Source: Candidatus Avedoeria danica
GTDB lineage: Bacteria; Chloroflexota; Anaerolineae; Epilineales; Epilineaceae
Direction of reading: 5' to 3'
Assembly: GCA_016703025.1 (NCBI GenBank)
Contig: JADJCV010000004.1
Coordinates: 124,001 to 188,000 of the forward strand
Length of the DNA stretch: 64,000 nucleotides
The notes under the pieces were generated by a model. It saw only the letters and a list, made by a program, of their open reading frames with translations, searched no databases and was not told the origin of the DNA. Shown piece by piece: positions 51,260-60,345 of the stretch (its first letter is position 1; every line of letters starts with the position of its first letter). The translations under genes and the position numbers were made by a program.

Positions 51260-53569
51260 TCACTGCGCGCCCGTCACCCGGAACGCCGCCGTCCCGGGCA
51301 GCGTCGAGGTGGTGCCCGCCGCCATCCAGCGCCACTCGCCCACCGTCGCGCGCACCCCGAACGCCGTGCTGATCGAGCCGTCGTCGCCGGCCGCGGCCGT
51401 GCCGAGGTCGAAGCGCAATCGGCTGCCCGGCTCGATCGCCCAGTGCTGGACGGCCTCGCCCGCCTGGAAGCCGTCGCCGCTGCCGTTGAAGCGCGTGCTC
51501 GCCGGACCGGTGCCCGGGTCGACGGACAGCGACGGGAACGCGGCCGGTGCGCCGGAGCAGACGATCAGCTGGACGTCGTCGATCACGAACGTGCTCGAGT
51601 CGCGCTTGTTGCTGCCCGCGTTGAAGATCAGCATCTGCGTCCGGTCGACGTCCAGCCGATACGCCGACAGCCGCCAGCCGTCCCGCCCTGACAGGTTGCT
51701 GAGCACCTCGAGCGACTCGGACCGCACCGTCGAGCCGTCGACCGACACGCCGACCCAGTCGAACGGGTCCTTGCTGGTGGCCGCCTCGCCGGACTGCATC
51801 CGCCAGGCGTACGTCAGGTGCGCCGAGGCCGAGCCGCGCGGCACCATCACCTGCTGCCGCAGGTCGGCCGTGACGTCGTTGCGCCCGAGGAGCTTGGCGC
51901 CGAACTTGCCGCCGCCGTGGTCGCTGGCCGCGATCCCGGTCTCGCCGTCGATCGTCCAGCCCCGCGTCCCGTCCTCGAAGTTGCCGTTCGAGATCACGTT
52001 CGTGCACGCCTGCGGTCCCTTGGTGGGCAGCGGGCGCGGCGTCGGGCTCGGACCGTCCGTCGGTACGGCCGTCGGGCCGATCGGGGTGGGCGCGTCCGTT
52101 GGGCGAACGGTCGGCCTTGGCGTCGGCGGCAGGACGGCCTGCGCGCCGCAGGCGTCGACGCGCACCGTCTTGAGGGCGTGCATGTCGCCCCAGGCGTGCG
52201 CCCACGCCACATCGCCGTCCGGCATCGTCATCATGTCGTTCCGCGCCCCGATCGGCGCTTCGATGGCCACCGGGCCTTCGATGAACGTGCCGTCCTCCTT
52301 GACGAGCGCCGCCAGGTGCGCCGCATCGGCGGTCCACGACGCCAGGAACTGGTCGCGGCCGTAGCGCGCCAGATGGGGCCCGTCCTCGACGACGGCTGCC
52401 GAGTTCGTCAGCCAGCGGACGGCGCCGATCTCGGCGTCGTTCGAGACGTGGACGAGGCCGACGTCCGTCGAGGCGCGGCCTTCGGGCGAGGCGAAGCTCA
52501 TCAGGAAGCCGTTGGGCAGCGGCACCCAACCGCCGAGCCGGGCGTCCGAACCGCCCGCTCCGTCGCCGGACGGTTCGGCGCGGATCATCTGCTCCCGATG
52601 GTTGAAGTGGAAGCCCTCTTTCGGGTAGGCGTCCGACAGGCAGACCGGCCCGAAGCGCGTCCCGTTGTGGGCCAGGCGCAGGTCGAGGCTGTGGCTGCAG
52701 CCCCAGTCCCAGCCCTCGCGCTCGCGCGTGATCTTGTTGCCGTCGGGATCGAAGAACCACAGCAGGTCGCCCTGGTGCTTGCCGTTGGCGCCGAAGAACT
52801 GCGTGTGCCCGAAGTAGGCCGCGTACGTGTTCTCGGCGAACACGAGCCGCCCCTCGTGCCCCCAGCTGTCCACCCACTTGCTGCCGGCAACGGTCTGCGG
52901 CTGCAGGCCGACGAGGTCCTTCTTGAAGACCGTCCCGCCTTCCGCGTCGAGCCGCTGGAGCGACATGACGTTTCCGGTCACGATGAGCATCGCCGTGCCG
53001 CCGTCCGCGTGCGCCACGAGCCCGCGCACCTCGTCGCCCGCCACGACCACGTCCGTGGCCGACCGCCGCCCATCGCCGTCGATGGCGGTCACGTGCACTT
53101 GCTGCTCGGCATCACTCCACGCGATCTTCGCCCCGCCGTCGGCCAGCGGCGCCAGGTACATCGGCCACATCGAACGGCCTCGGTTCGCCGAAACCCGGAC
53201 CTCAGCAGGGGCAACGTCGATCGACGTGACCCGGACACGCTCCTGGAGCGGTCCGCAGACGGCGACGGTCGGGGTGGCGGTGGGTTCAGGCGTGGCGGTG
53301 GCGGTCGGCAGCGGCGTGTCCGTCGGCACATCCGTTGCCGCGGCGGTCGGCACGCTCGGCGCGCCGGCGCGGCTGTGGCGGGCAAGGGCCAGCGGGAGGA
53401 ACGCGGCGATCGAGTCCCGATCGGACTGCTGGAGGGCGTCCCGTCCCGAATCGGCGGCCGATGCGCCGCGCTGGGGCAGCGATGCAGCGGGCAGCGCGGT
53501 GGCGGCGAGGAGGAGGATGAGCGCGCTCGCGCGGACGATCCATCGCTGCCCGGTTCGTTGAAGCGCCAT
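51260..53569 (-). CDS. Secreted beta-rich protein with carbohydrate-binding-like C-terminal domain
   Basis: 769 residues. The start ATG follows GAGGGGATAGG, and the signal segment is near residues 12-32 (ASALILLLAATALPAASLPQ). A FLPLALARH strand and a Pro/Thr linker (about 50-100) come next. A large beta-propeller-like region (about 110-505) has repeated W- and D-rich strands (AYFGHTQFFGANGKHQGDLL). A second Pro/Thr linker is followed by a jelly-roll module (about 560-690) beginning VISNGNFEDGTRGWTIDG, as in CBM4/9-type domains, and a short C-terminal beta module. No catalytic motif was found. A surface sugar-binding role is inferred. Three imperfect 18-bp repeats lie upstream. Confidence 0.75.
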   Translation of the reverse strand: MALQRTGQRWIVRASALILLLAATALPAASLPQRGASAADSGRDALQQSDRDSIAAFLPLALARHSRAGAPSVPTAAATDVPTDTPLPTATATPEPTATPTVAVCGPLQERVRVTSIDVAPAEVRVSANRGRSMWPMYLAPLADGGAKIAWSDAEQQVHVTAIDGDGRRSATDVVVAGDEVRGLVAHADGGTAMLIVTGNVMSLQRLDAEGGTVFKKDLVGLQPQTVAGSKWVDSWGHEGRLVFAENTYAAYFGHTQFFGANGKHQGDLLWFFDPDGNKITREREGWDWGCSHSLDLRLAHNGTRFGPVCLSDAYPKEGFHFNHREQMIRAEPSGDGAGGSDARLGGWVPLPNGFLMSFASPEGRASTDVGLVHVSNDAEIGAVRWLTNSAAVVEDGPHLARYGRDQFLASWTADAAHLAALVKEDGTFIEGPVAIEAPIGARNDMMTMPDGDVAWAHAWGDMHALKTVRVDACGAQAVLPPTPRPTVRPTDAPTPIGPTAVPTDGPSPTPRPLPTKGPQACTNVISNGNFEDGTRGWTIDGETGIAASDHGGGKFGAKLLGRNDVTADLRQQVMVPRGSASAHLTYAWRMQSGEAATSKDPFDWVGVSVDGSTVRSESLEVLSNLSGRDGWRLSAYRLDVDRTQMLIFNAGSNKRDSSTFVIDDVQLIVCSGAPAAFPSLSVDPGTGPASTRFNGSGDGFQAGEAVQHWAIEPGSRLRFDLGTAAAGDDGSISTAFGVRATVGEWRWMAAGTTSTLPGTAAFRVTGAQ

Positions 53570-53583
53570 CCTATCCCCCTCGG

Positions 53584-53650
53584 TGCAATCGGCCAGGTAT
53601 GCCGTCGGCAAGCTATGCAAGTCAGCCAGGTGTGCAATTCGGCCAAGCGT
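53584..53650. repeat. Three imperfect TGCAA-N(2-3)-GCCA repeats
   Basis: Copies begin TGCAATCGGCCAGG (53584), TGCAAGTCAGCCAGG (53616) and TGCAATTCGGCCAA (53633). They lie between the secreted-protein gene (-) and the S33-type hydrolase gene (+), where a shared regulator could bind. The spacing is uneven (32 and 17 bp). Confidence 0.45.
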
Positions 53651-53811
53651 CGCCGCAACGGATGCCCGGTCGATCGTGGCACGGATCATCGGCCAGTGTA
53701 GCACCGTTCGCCGGACCATTGCCCCAGATACGTCCCAGGGTCATGCGCATGCCTGCGGGGCTCCCCCTGACCGGCTTTGCCGGCCTGTCCCGCCCCCCGA
53801 CCCGAGCGCGA

Positions 53812-53817
53812 TACAAT
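53812..53817 (+). promoter_or_regulatory. -10 element of the hydrolase gene, leaderless type
   Basis: TACAAT ends 6 nt before the ATG at 53824. No clear -35 box is present at 16-18 bp. The -10 to ATG distance is the same as for the Lrp, aroE and menF genes. Confidence 0.5.
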
Positions 53818-53823
53818 GACCGG

Positions 53824-55938
53824 ATGCAACTGTGTACCGCCCACCGTCCCGCGTTCTTCGCCTGTTCGTCGATCATCGCGGCCTTCGTGCTCACCGGTCT
53901 TGCCGGCCATCGCGCGACCGCCGCTGCGCCCAATCGCGCTTTCGCGCCCGTCGACTGCGCCGAGTTCGGATTCGACGGCGACCTCGATGCCGACGAGGCT
54001 GCGTGCGGGGACGTGACCGTTCCGCTGCACCACGACGATCCGGGCGGCAAGACGATCACCCTCGCGGCGGCGGTCGTGCGGCGGTCGGGCGGCTCGTCGC
54101 CAAGCGGCGCCCCGCTCATCCTCCTGCAGGGCGGCCCGGGCGCTTCGACGATCGACGCCTACCTCGACCTCGCCCTGGCGCCCGCCGACGACCCGTTCGG
54201 CCTCGCGGGCCTCCGCGCCGACCGCGACCTCGTGCTCCTCGATCAGCGCGGCACGCGCTACGGCCGGCCGGCGCTCATGTGCCCGGAGCTCGTCGACCTG
54301 ACGAGGCGGACGATCGAACTCGACCTCGATGCGGACGTGGCCTACGCCCTCGAGGACGACGCCCTCGCCGACTGCCGCGAACGCCTGGACGACGAGGGTG
54401 TGGACGTGGCCGCGTTCAACAGCCTCGAGAACGCGGCCGACATCCCGGCCGTCGCCGCCGCGCTCGGCTACGACCGGTACCATGTATACGGCGTGTCCTA
54501 CGGCAGCTTGCTGGCGCTCCACCTCCTGCGCCGCCGCCCAGCCGGCCTGGAGAGCGTCGTCCTCGACGGCGTCGTGCCGCCGCCGATCGACTTCAACGCC
54601 GCGGCGCCGACGTCGCTCGACGGCAGCCTGACCGCACTGTTCGATGCCTGCGCCGCCGCGCCGGACTGTGCAAGCGCCTATCCCGGCCTCGAGACCACCC
54701 TCGCGGCCGCCGTCGAGCGGCTCGACGCATCGCCGGTCCGCGTGGCGATCACGGACCCCGCCACGGGCGCGCGCTATCGCGCGATCGTCGACGGACGCAC
54801 GCTTCTCGATGCCGTGCACCAGCTGTTGTACGGCGGCCCGTCGGTCCCGGTCATACCGGCCATCATCGACGCCGTTGCGCGCGGCCGGTACGGCGCGCTG
54901 GCGGAGTTCATGGGGCTCTGGACGTTCGACGACAGCATGGCCGAAGGCATGTACCTATCGACGGTCTGCAGCGAGGACGGCGACATCGACCCCGAAGCGG
55001 TGCCGCTCGACGATGTGCGGCCCTGGGTGGCCGACCAGCTGGCGGGCGATGCGGACGACGTCCTGGCGGCGTGCGAGATCTGGGACGTTCCGCTGTTCGG
55101 CGACACCGTCGACGCGCCCGTCACCAGCGACACCCCGGCGCTCCTGCTCAGCGGCCGCTTCGACCCGATCACGCCGCCGCCGTTCGCCGCCGCTGCGGCG
55201 CGCACGCTCAGCCGTGCGCAGCTCGTCGTCTTCCCGTCCGGCGCGCACGGCGCCCTCGGCGACCCATGCCCGAACGCCATCGTCGCCGCGTTCCTGGTCG
55301 ACCCGACGGCCGCCGTGAACACCACCTGCACGGCCGATTCGCCGATGCCCGACTTCGTCACGCCGACCGATGCGTACTTCACGGCCGTGCCGCGGCGGTT
55401 GCTCGCGCGGCTGCTGCCGTTGACGGTGGAGGATGGGGCGGATGGAACCCAGGGGGACGATGAGCTCCTGACCTTGGACGGGCGAGCGCGCCCGACCGGC
55501 GCGGACCCGCTCGCGGCGCTGGCGCCGGCGCTCATGCTGCTGATCGCTTGGCTCGCGTTGATCACCGTGGCCGGTGGGTGGGCCGTCGGGCGAGCCTTCG
55601 GCGCCCGGTCGGACGGTCGCTGGCCGGCGCGGCTCATCCCGTGGCTGTCCGCGGGGGCCGTCCTCGCGTTGCCGACGTTCGCGGTGGGCGCCGTCGTCGT
55701 GCTCGGGGACTTGTTGGACAGCGGACGGGACGCCGTCTTGTACGTCGGCGTGCCGCGCGGCGCGGCGTGGCTGCTGTGGCTGCCGCCGTTCGCCGCGGCG
55801 TGCGGTGCCTTGCTGTTCGGCGTGACGGTGTGGGCCTGGCGCGTCCGCGCCTGGAGCGTCGCGCGCCGTCTCCACGCGTCCGTCATCGGCGCCGCCGGCC
55901 TGGCGATCGCGGTGAGCGTCGTGTGGTTGGCGGTCTGA
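53824..55938 (+). CDS. Exported S33/prolyl-aminopeptidase-like alpha/beta hydrolase with C-terminal membrane domain
   Basis: 704 residues. The signal segment is near residues 9-34. The hydrolase domain (about 45-520) has the oxyanion motif LILLQGGPGAS, the nucleophile elbow YGVSYGS, the acid in LSGRFDPITPP and the His in PSGAHGALGD, a complete catalytic triad in order. A TAP-like C-terminal part surrounds the last two. After residue 555 come four hydrophobic segments (ALMLLIAWLALITVAGGWAV and three more), so the enzyme is tethered by its C-terminus. Likely peptide or ester hydrolysis outside the membrane; relatives are annotated as alpha/beta fold hydrolases. No ribosome site is evident, and a -10 box lies 6 nt before the ATG. 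Confidence 0.85.
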   Translation: MQLCTAHRPAFFACSSIIAAFVLTGLAGHRATAAAPNRAFAPVDCAEFGFDGDLDADEAACGDVTVPLHHDDPGGKTITLAAAVVRRSGGSSPSGAPLILLQGGPGASTIDAYLDLALAPADDPFGLAGLRADRDLVLLDQRGTRYGRPALMCPELVDLTRRTIELDLDADVAYALEDDALADCRERLDDEGVDVAAFNSLENAADIPAVAAALGYDRYHVYGVSYGSLLALHLLRRRPAGLESVVLDGVVPPPIDFNAAAPTSLDGSLTALFDACAAAPDCASAYPGLETTLAAAVERLDASPVRVAITDPATGARYRAIVDGRTLLDAVHQLLYGGPSVPVIPAIIDAVARGRYGALAEFMGLWTFDDSMAEGMYLSTVCSEDGDIDPEAVPLDDVRPWVADQLAGDADDVLAACEIWDVPLFGDTVDAPVTSDTPALLLSGRFDPITPPPFAAAAARTLSRAQLVVFPSGAHGALGDPCPNAIVAAFLVDPTAAVNTTCTADSPMPDFVTPTDAYFTAVPRRLLARLLPLTVEDGADGTQGDDELLTLDGRARPTGADPLAALAPALMLLIAWLALITVAGGWAVGRAFGARSDGRWPARLIPWLSAGAVLALPTFAVGAVVVLGDLLDSGRDAVLYVGVPRGAAWLLWLPPFAAACGALLFGVTVWAWRVRAWSVARRLHASVIGAAGLAIAVSVVWLAV

Positions 55939-55952
55939 TCCAACGCGGTGTT

Positions 55953-55974
55953 GGGGCACGGCATGCCGTGCCCC
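55953..55974. repeat. GGGGCACGGCATGCCGTGCCCC palindrome between convergent genes
   Basis: A perfect 22-bp palindrome, described here by position and by its arms GGGGCACGGCA / TGCCGTGCCCC. It belongs to the same family as 4603-4625. It lies in the 46-bp gap between the hydrolase and aroA stops and could act as a bidirectional terminator. Confidence 0.75.
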
Positions 55975-55984
55975 TCCGCCCGAA

Positions 55985-57340
55985 TCACGGCCCCGCCGTG
56001 ACCTCGATCTGCCCCCCGAGCGCCACCAACGCCTCCACAAACCGCGGATAGGAGTCCGCCACCCGCGACGCCCCCGACACCACCGTCGTGCCGTGCGCCG
56101 CCAGGCCGGCGACCGCCAGCGCCATGACGATCCGGTGATCGTCCGCGCCGTCCACGTCGGCGCCGACGAGCGGCGTCGGGCCGGTGATGGCCCACCCGTC
56201 GGGGCGCACCTCGATCTCGGCGCCGAGGCGGGCGAGGCCGGCGGCGATCGCCTCGATCCGGTCGCACTCCTTGACCCGCAGCTCGGCCGCATCCCGGATC
56301 ACCGAGGTGCCGACGGCTTGTGTCGCGACGACGGCCAGCAGCGGCAGCTCGTCGATGCTGCGCGGCACGAGCGCTCCGGCGATCCCGGCGGCGCGCAGCG
56401 GACGGTGGCGGAGAACGATGTCGCCGACGGGCTCGCCGCCGTGCTCGCGCCTGCCGTCGAGCGCGATGTCGGCGCCCATCGCCTCGAGCGCGTCCAGGAA
56501 GCCCGTTCGGCCCGGGTTGAGGCCGACGCCCGACAGCCGCACCTCGGCACCCGGCACGATCGCCGCCGCGGCGAGGAGGAACGCGGCGGCGGACGGGTCG
56601 TCCGGCACCGCGTACGTCCCTCCGTTGGCTGGGTCGAGGCGGACGACAGGACCGTCGAGCGTTGCGGAACGCATGTCGAAGCGGATCGGCGCGCCCATCT
56701 CGGCCAGCAGGCGTTCGGTGTGGTCGCGGACGGGGGCGGGGTAGCGGACGCGCGTCGTGCCCTCGGCGTTCAGCCCGGCGAGCAGCACGGCACTGGCCAC
56801 TTGGGCGCTGGCGTGCGGCAGCACGATGTCCGCACCGACGAGCCGGCCGCCGCTGCCCACCAGCGGTGCACGCCCGTCGTGCGCGCGGATGTCCGCGCCC
56901 ATCGCCCGGAGCGGCGTGATCACGCGGTCCATCGGCCGGCGGCGGAGGCCGGCAGCAGCGGTGAGCGTGAAGCGGCGGGGCTGGCCGGCCAGCAGACCGG
57001 CCAACAGGCGCATCGTCGTGCCGGAGTCGCCGCAGTCGATGCGGACGGGCGGCCCGCCGAGGCCGCAAACGCCGCTCCCGGCCACGACGACGGTGCCGTC
57101 GGCGGCGTCCTCGACGGGGACGCCGAGCGCCTCGACCGCGGCGCGCGTCCGGCGGACGTCGGCGCAAGGGGACAGGTTGGTGATCCGCGTCGGCCCGTCG
57201 GCGAGCGCACCGAGCAGCAGGATCCGGTGCGAGATCGACTTGTCGCCGACGAGCGGCGCCCGACCGCCGATCGTCCGCCCGCCGGTGACGGTCAGGCGGG
57301 CGGTGGTTGGGGCGTCATCGGTTGGCGATGGCGAAATCAT
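55985..57340 (-). CDS. aroA: EPSP synthase (3-phosphoshikimate 1-carboxyvinyltransferase)
   Basis: 451 residues; AroA joins PEP to shikimate-3-phosphate. Landmarks are GGRAPLVGDKSISHRILLLG (PEP/S3P site Lys), DCGDSGTTMRLLAGLLAGQP with the GxxGTxxR-like loop, RPMDRVITPLRAMGADI, SAQVASAVLLAGL and the catalytic Asp/Glu blocks PRSIDELPLLAV and LRVKECDRIEAI. The ATG at 57340 is chosen because family similarity starts a few residues in. The frame stays open upstream through a 15-bp tandem repeat that would encode YCLEP repeats, which is unlikely to be protein. It stands apart from the other aro genes. Gly96-type residues of class I enzymes appear normal. Confidence 0.95.
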   Translation of the reverse strand: MISPSPTDDAPTTARLTVTGGRTIGGRAPLVGDKSISHRILLLGALADGPTRITNLSPCADVRRTRAAVEALGVPVEDAADGTVVVAGSGVCGLGGPPVRIDCGDSGTTMRLLAGLLAGQPRRFTLTAAAGLRRRPMDRVITPLRAMGADIRAHDGRAPLVGSGGRLVGADIVLPHASAQVASAVLLAGLNAEGTTRVRYPAPVRDHTERLLAEMGAPIRFDMRSATLDGPVVRLDPANGGTYAVPDDPSAAAFLLAAAAIVPGAEVRLSGVGLNPGRTGFLDALEAMGADIALDGRREHGGEPVGDIVLRHRPLRAAGIAGALVPRSIDELPLLAVVATQAVGTSVIRDAAELRVKECDRIEAIAAGLARLGAEIEVRPDGWAITGPTPLVGADVDGADDHRIVMALAVAGLAAHGTTVVSGASRVADSYPRFVEALVALGGQIEVTAGP

Positions 57341-57405
57341 GGCGAGTGCCTCACGACTTGTTGCAGTCGGTGCCGCTCTCGGACGAGTCCGCTCCGGACG
57401 AGACG

Positions 57406-57465
57406 GCTCAAGACAATACGGCTCAAGACAATACGGCTCTAGACAATACTGCTCTAGACAAAAAA
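57406..57465 (-). repeat. Four tandem 15-bp repeats upstream of aroA
   Basis: GCTCAAGACAATACG occurs twice (57406-57435). GCTCTAGACAATACT (57436-57450) and GCTCTAGACAAAAAA (57451-57465) follow. The last unit merges into the A-tract that forms the T-tail of the minus-strand terminator. On the minus strand, TATTGT recurs every 15 bp upstream of aroA and might serve as repeated promoter or regulator sites. Confidence 0.75.
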
Positions 57466-57495
57466 AGGGCCCCCGGCTCGATCGAGCCGGGGGCC
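57460..57495 (-). terminator. Strong rho-independent terminator of the 64-residue protein gene
   Basis: On the minus strand, a perfect 28-bp palindrome (57495-57468, arms GGCCCCCGGCTCGA / TCGAGCCGGGGGCC) is followed within two bases by seven T residues (57466-57460). It isolates the small gene from aroA, 120 bp further on. It is the best canonical terminator in the window. Confidence 0.9.
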
Positions 57496-57600
57496 GTTCA
57501 ACAAGCGCGCCGCATACCCGCACGCCCCGGTCGTCCGACCTGGGCGCCGCCGCATCCGCAACCGCGCAGCGCCAAGGCGCGCGGTTGCCGACGGGGGTGG

Positions 57601-57795
57601 TTAGCGGACGGCGGCGCGCTGAGGAGCGAGGTGGGTGATGCGCGAGCGATGGCCGCCGCGCAACCGGATCTCGCGCTTGGGCGCGGCCGGCTTCTTGTCC
57701 TCGAAGATCGCGCTGAGCAGGAGGTAACCGCCCAGCAGGCGCATGCGTTCGCGTGAACCGTGGTAGCTGCCGTCCGAACACTTCTGCCGTTCCAT
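57601..57795 (-). CDS. Small basic protein, 64 residues, unknown
   Basis: The ATG at 57795 has a GGAGGG site 6 nt upstream, and the gene is followed by a strong terminator, so it is very probably expressed as its own unit. The protein reads MERQKCSDGSYHGSRERMRL, then LGGYLLLSAIFEDKKPAAPK, then EIRLRGGHRSRITHLAP and QRAAVR. It is basic, with a short central hydrophobic stretch, one Cys, and an Arg/His-rich tail that could touch RNA or DNA. I recognise no family. Upstream, 318 bp with no other gene separates it from the glycosyltransferase stop. The wider frame opens further upstream, but only this start has a ribosome site. Confidence 0.65.
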   Translation of the reverse strand: MERQKCSDGSYHGSRERMRLLGGYLLLSAIFEDKKPAAPKREIRLRGGHRSRITHLAPQRAAVR

Positions 57796-58113
57796 GTCAT
57801 CCCTCCAAGTGTGGCGCGGGCCTTCGACCGCGCACTCGATCACAACCCCCAAGACCCCAATGCCCCGATGCGAACCTTGCGACGTTCGATTCCCGTTGCC
57901 GGATCGACTGCGCCGTGCTCGCACCTTCCAACGCAAACCTCGCACAGCAAGTTCAGAACCACCAACCCAACCGGTCGCAAGCCAAATCCCAAACCATCAA
58001 TCCCAAACCTGGCGGATCGTGTCGATCTGAGTATCTAGACGCATGAGTCACGCAAAAGGTGTCGCGAGGTTCCCGGGCTGTCAGCAATCGGACCGGATTC
58101 GGCCAGTGCGAGG
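57796..58113. other. Gene-free, AC-rich stretch before the small gene
   Basis: 318 bp, noticeably lower in GC than the surroundings. On the minus strand it contains a GGTTTGGGATT direct repeat near 57990-58010. No family-like ORF is seen. It could be a long leader of the 64-residue gene or hold an unrecognised small RNA. Confidence 0.4.
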
Positions 58114-60266
58114 TCAGTCTGAGCGCCCCATCCACCGTTCGATACGGGCCGACGTCCCGTCCTCCGGGCACGGCGTGCACGCCAGCCGCACGCCCGTCCG
58201 CCAGTCGTACCACCCCGTGCGCAGCGTCGTCGACGGCCATATCCCGCGCACGTCGCCGACGTCGACGGCCGGCGTCAGCGGCACGACGAGGATGGCGCGG
58301 GCACCGACCGCCCAGCGATCCGTCGTCGGGCGGCCGTCCAGCGGCGGGCCGTCGAACTGGGCGATGGTCCGGCCCGCGGCGTCGACGGCGTGCACGAAGA
58401 CGTTTTGGTCGACGGCTGTCGGGCGGAGCACCTCGATCCCGAGCGTGGCCGAGATCGACGCCGACGCATCGCGCGCGGCCGGCTTCGGTCCCGACCACGA
58501 GCCCTGCCCGCCGACGAGGACGATCGAGTCGCCGAACGTCGTGCGCGGGGTGGCGTCGCCGATCCACGCGCGGGCGATGTCGTCGAGGGTCGCCGCGGGG
58601 AACGTGAAGACCGTCAGCGATGGCGCGCCGCGGCTGTCGATGCCGACGGTCCGCCGAGCCTGCGGCCAGCGGGCACCGAACGACGCGGCGGCATCGGCCT
58701 CCAGCGGGTCGAAGACGTATCGCGCCGACTGGCCGGGCGGCGGCATCAGCAGTCCGTGGGTCGCATCGACGGCCGTCGGCGGGTGGTCGGCGGTCAGGAC
58801 GCGGATCGCGGTCTGGTCGTCGAGGAGGGGCGTGACGAACGTCGGCGCTTCGGCTGCCACGCGGGCGAGCTGGCGGCCGTGCTCCGTGGCGGCGCCGTTG
58901 AAGATGCCGTGGAGGCGATCGTCGGCGGCGTAGCGTCCGAAGTAGTCGCGCGAAGTGAGCAACAGCGGCAGGGCCAGCGCGGCGCCGACAACCGTCGCAT
59001 AGACACCGCGGCGGTGTCGCGTTCGCCAACCGACCGCCTCGATGCCGATCGCCGCCACCGCGAACAGGATCGGCCACGTGCCCGTCAACCGCAGGAAGTT
59101 CGGCGCCCGCGCGCTGAGCCACGACGGCGCGACGGTCACGGCCAGCGTGACCGCCGCCAACACCGCCCAGCGCCGACGCCGGCCGTCGTGCCCGCGCACC
59201 GCCGCTACGACGAGCATCGCGAGGCCGACGAACCAGCCGAGCATCCACACCGCATCGCCGAAGATCGGTCGGTCCGGCAGGTTGTGGTACAGGTTGCCGT
59301 CGCCCTCGGCGAACGGGGCAAGGGCGAGGGCCATCGCGTTGTCGACGAGCGTGCCGACGAGGTCGCCCTCGTTCACCTCGGGGTTGAGCACCGAGACCTG
59401 TGCGGTCCGGGCGCCGGCCAGGTCCGGATGAGCGACGAGGAAGCGCGCGAGCGGCAGCGCGAGCGCGGCGGCGACGGCCAGCGCGAGGGCGAGGTGCCCG
59501 AGGACGGCCGGACGGCGCGTGCGCCATGCCCACCACAAGCCGGTGGCCACCGGGATGGTGGGCAGGAGTCGCCCGGTGAGGTGCGTGTAGAACGCGCCGG
59601 CGAGAACGATGCCCGTCGCCAGCGCCCAAAGCGAACCGCGCCCGCGCGACGCGACGGTCCGGTCGTTCGTCGCCGACGACGCCATCGCCCGGTCCCACGC
59701 CAGGACGAGCAGCGCCACCCAGACCGGTACGAGGACGAGCCGCAGCCCCACCCGTGACTGCAGCACCGGCCAAAACGTCAAACCGACGCCCGCCGCCGCC
59801 AGCACCGCCGTCCATGCCGCGCGCGTCACTCTCGTCTCGTCGATGCCGTCGATGCCGTCGATGCCGTCGATAGCGAAGTCCACCCGCCGACCATCCGCCG
59901 CGCCACGGCCGCCGTCAGCGCCGTCGCCAGCACGCCCGCGAAGGCGGCGACGAGACGCAGGCTGAAGATCGAGATGCCGAAGCCGCCGAACGCCAGCGCG
60001 GCGACGTAGCTGAACAGCGGCTCGCGCCCGTTGTTGCCCGGCAGGAAGACGGGCCGCGCGCCGCGCAGGATGTCGATCGCGTCGGCGGCGTAGTGCCCCT
60101 CGTCCGTATGGAGGCCGGGCGGCAGGTCGGCAAGGCGCCAGACGCGCAGGGCGAGGGCGACGAGGAGGATGGCGATGAGCGCGACGCGGGGGGGCCAGGA
60201 GCGGGAAGCGGGCCGGTGGGCACGCGCGACGGCCGCGGCGCGGGCGGGGGTGGGCGGGGCGTGCAT
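58114..60266 (-). CDS. Polytopic membrane glycosyltransferase (GT-39/RgtA-D type), frameshifted
   Basis: About 717 residues with one base restored. The N-terminal half starts with a membrane helix (VALIAILLVALALRVWRL). It carries the luminal acidic motif LPPGLHTDEGHYAADAIDIL and GNNGREPLFSYVAALAFGG, typical of dolichyl- or undecaprenyl-phosphate-sugar dependent transferases. Another eight or so helices follow, then a C-terminal extracytoplasmic beta region (about 480-717). The frame changes at the CCC at 59883-59885, where one extra base gives MVGGGVDFAIDGIDG. That junction is next to a 9-bp tandem repeat encoding IDG units. Likely function is sugar transfer from a lipid carrier to protein or glycan; the acceptor is unknown. 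Confidence 0.8.
59842..59868 (-). repeat. In-frame (GATGCCGTC)3 minisatellite
   Basis: Three perfect 9-bp copies, read on the minus strand as repeated Ile-Asp-Gly in the glycosyltransferase. The unit length is a multiple of three, so copy-number change would keep the frame. It sits 15 bp from the apparent frameshift. Confidence 0.75.
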
Positions 60267-60333
60267 GGCCCGGCAGCGTACGGGCGGGGGGCGGTCGGGT
60301 CAACCCGGACGCGTAACGTGCGTCGTCCTCTAG

Positions 60334-60339
60334 TACCAT
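60334..60339 (+). promoter_or_regulatory. Weak -10 element of menF, leaderless type
   Basis: TACCAT lies 6 nt before the menF ATG at 60346. No -35 match was found, so the call rests on spacing identical to that of the Lrp, aroE and hydrolase genes. Confidence 0.35.
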
Positions 60340-60345
60340 ACGCCC

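Noticed and set aside
57341..57781. Extended N-terminus of aroA containing YCLEP repeats
   Set aside because: The extension would be translated from a terminator hairpin and a tandem repeat; family similarity starts at the ATG at 57340.
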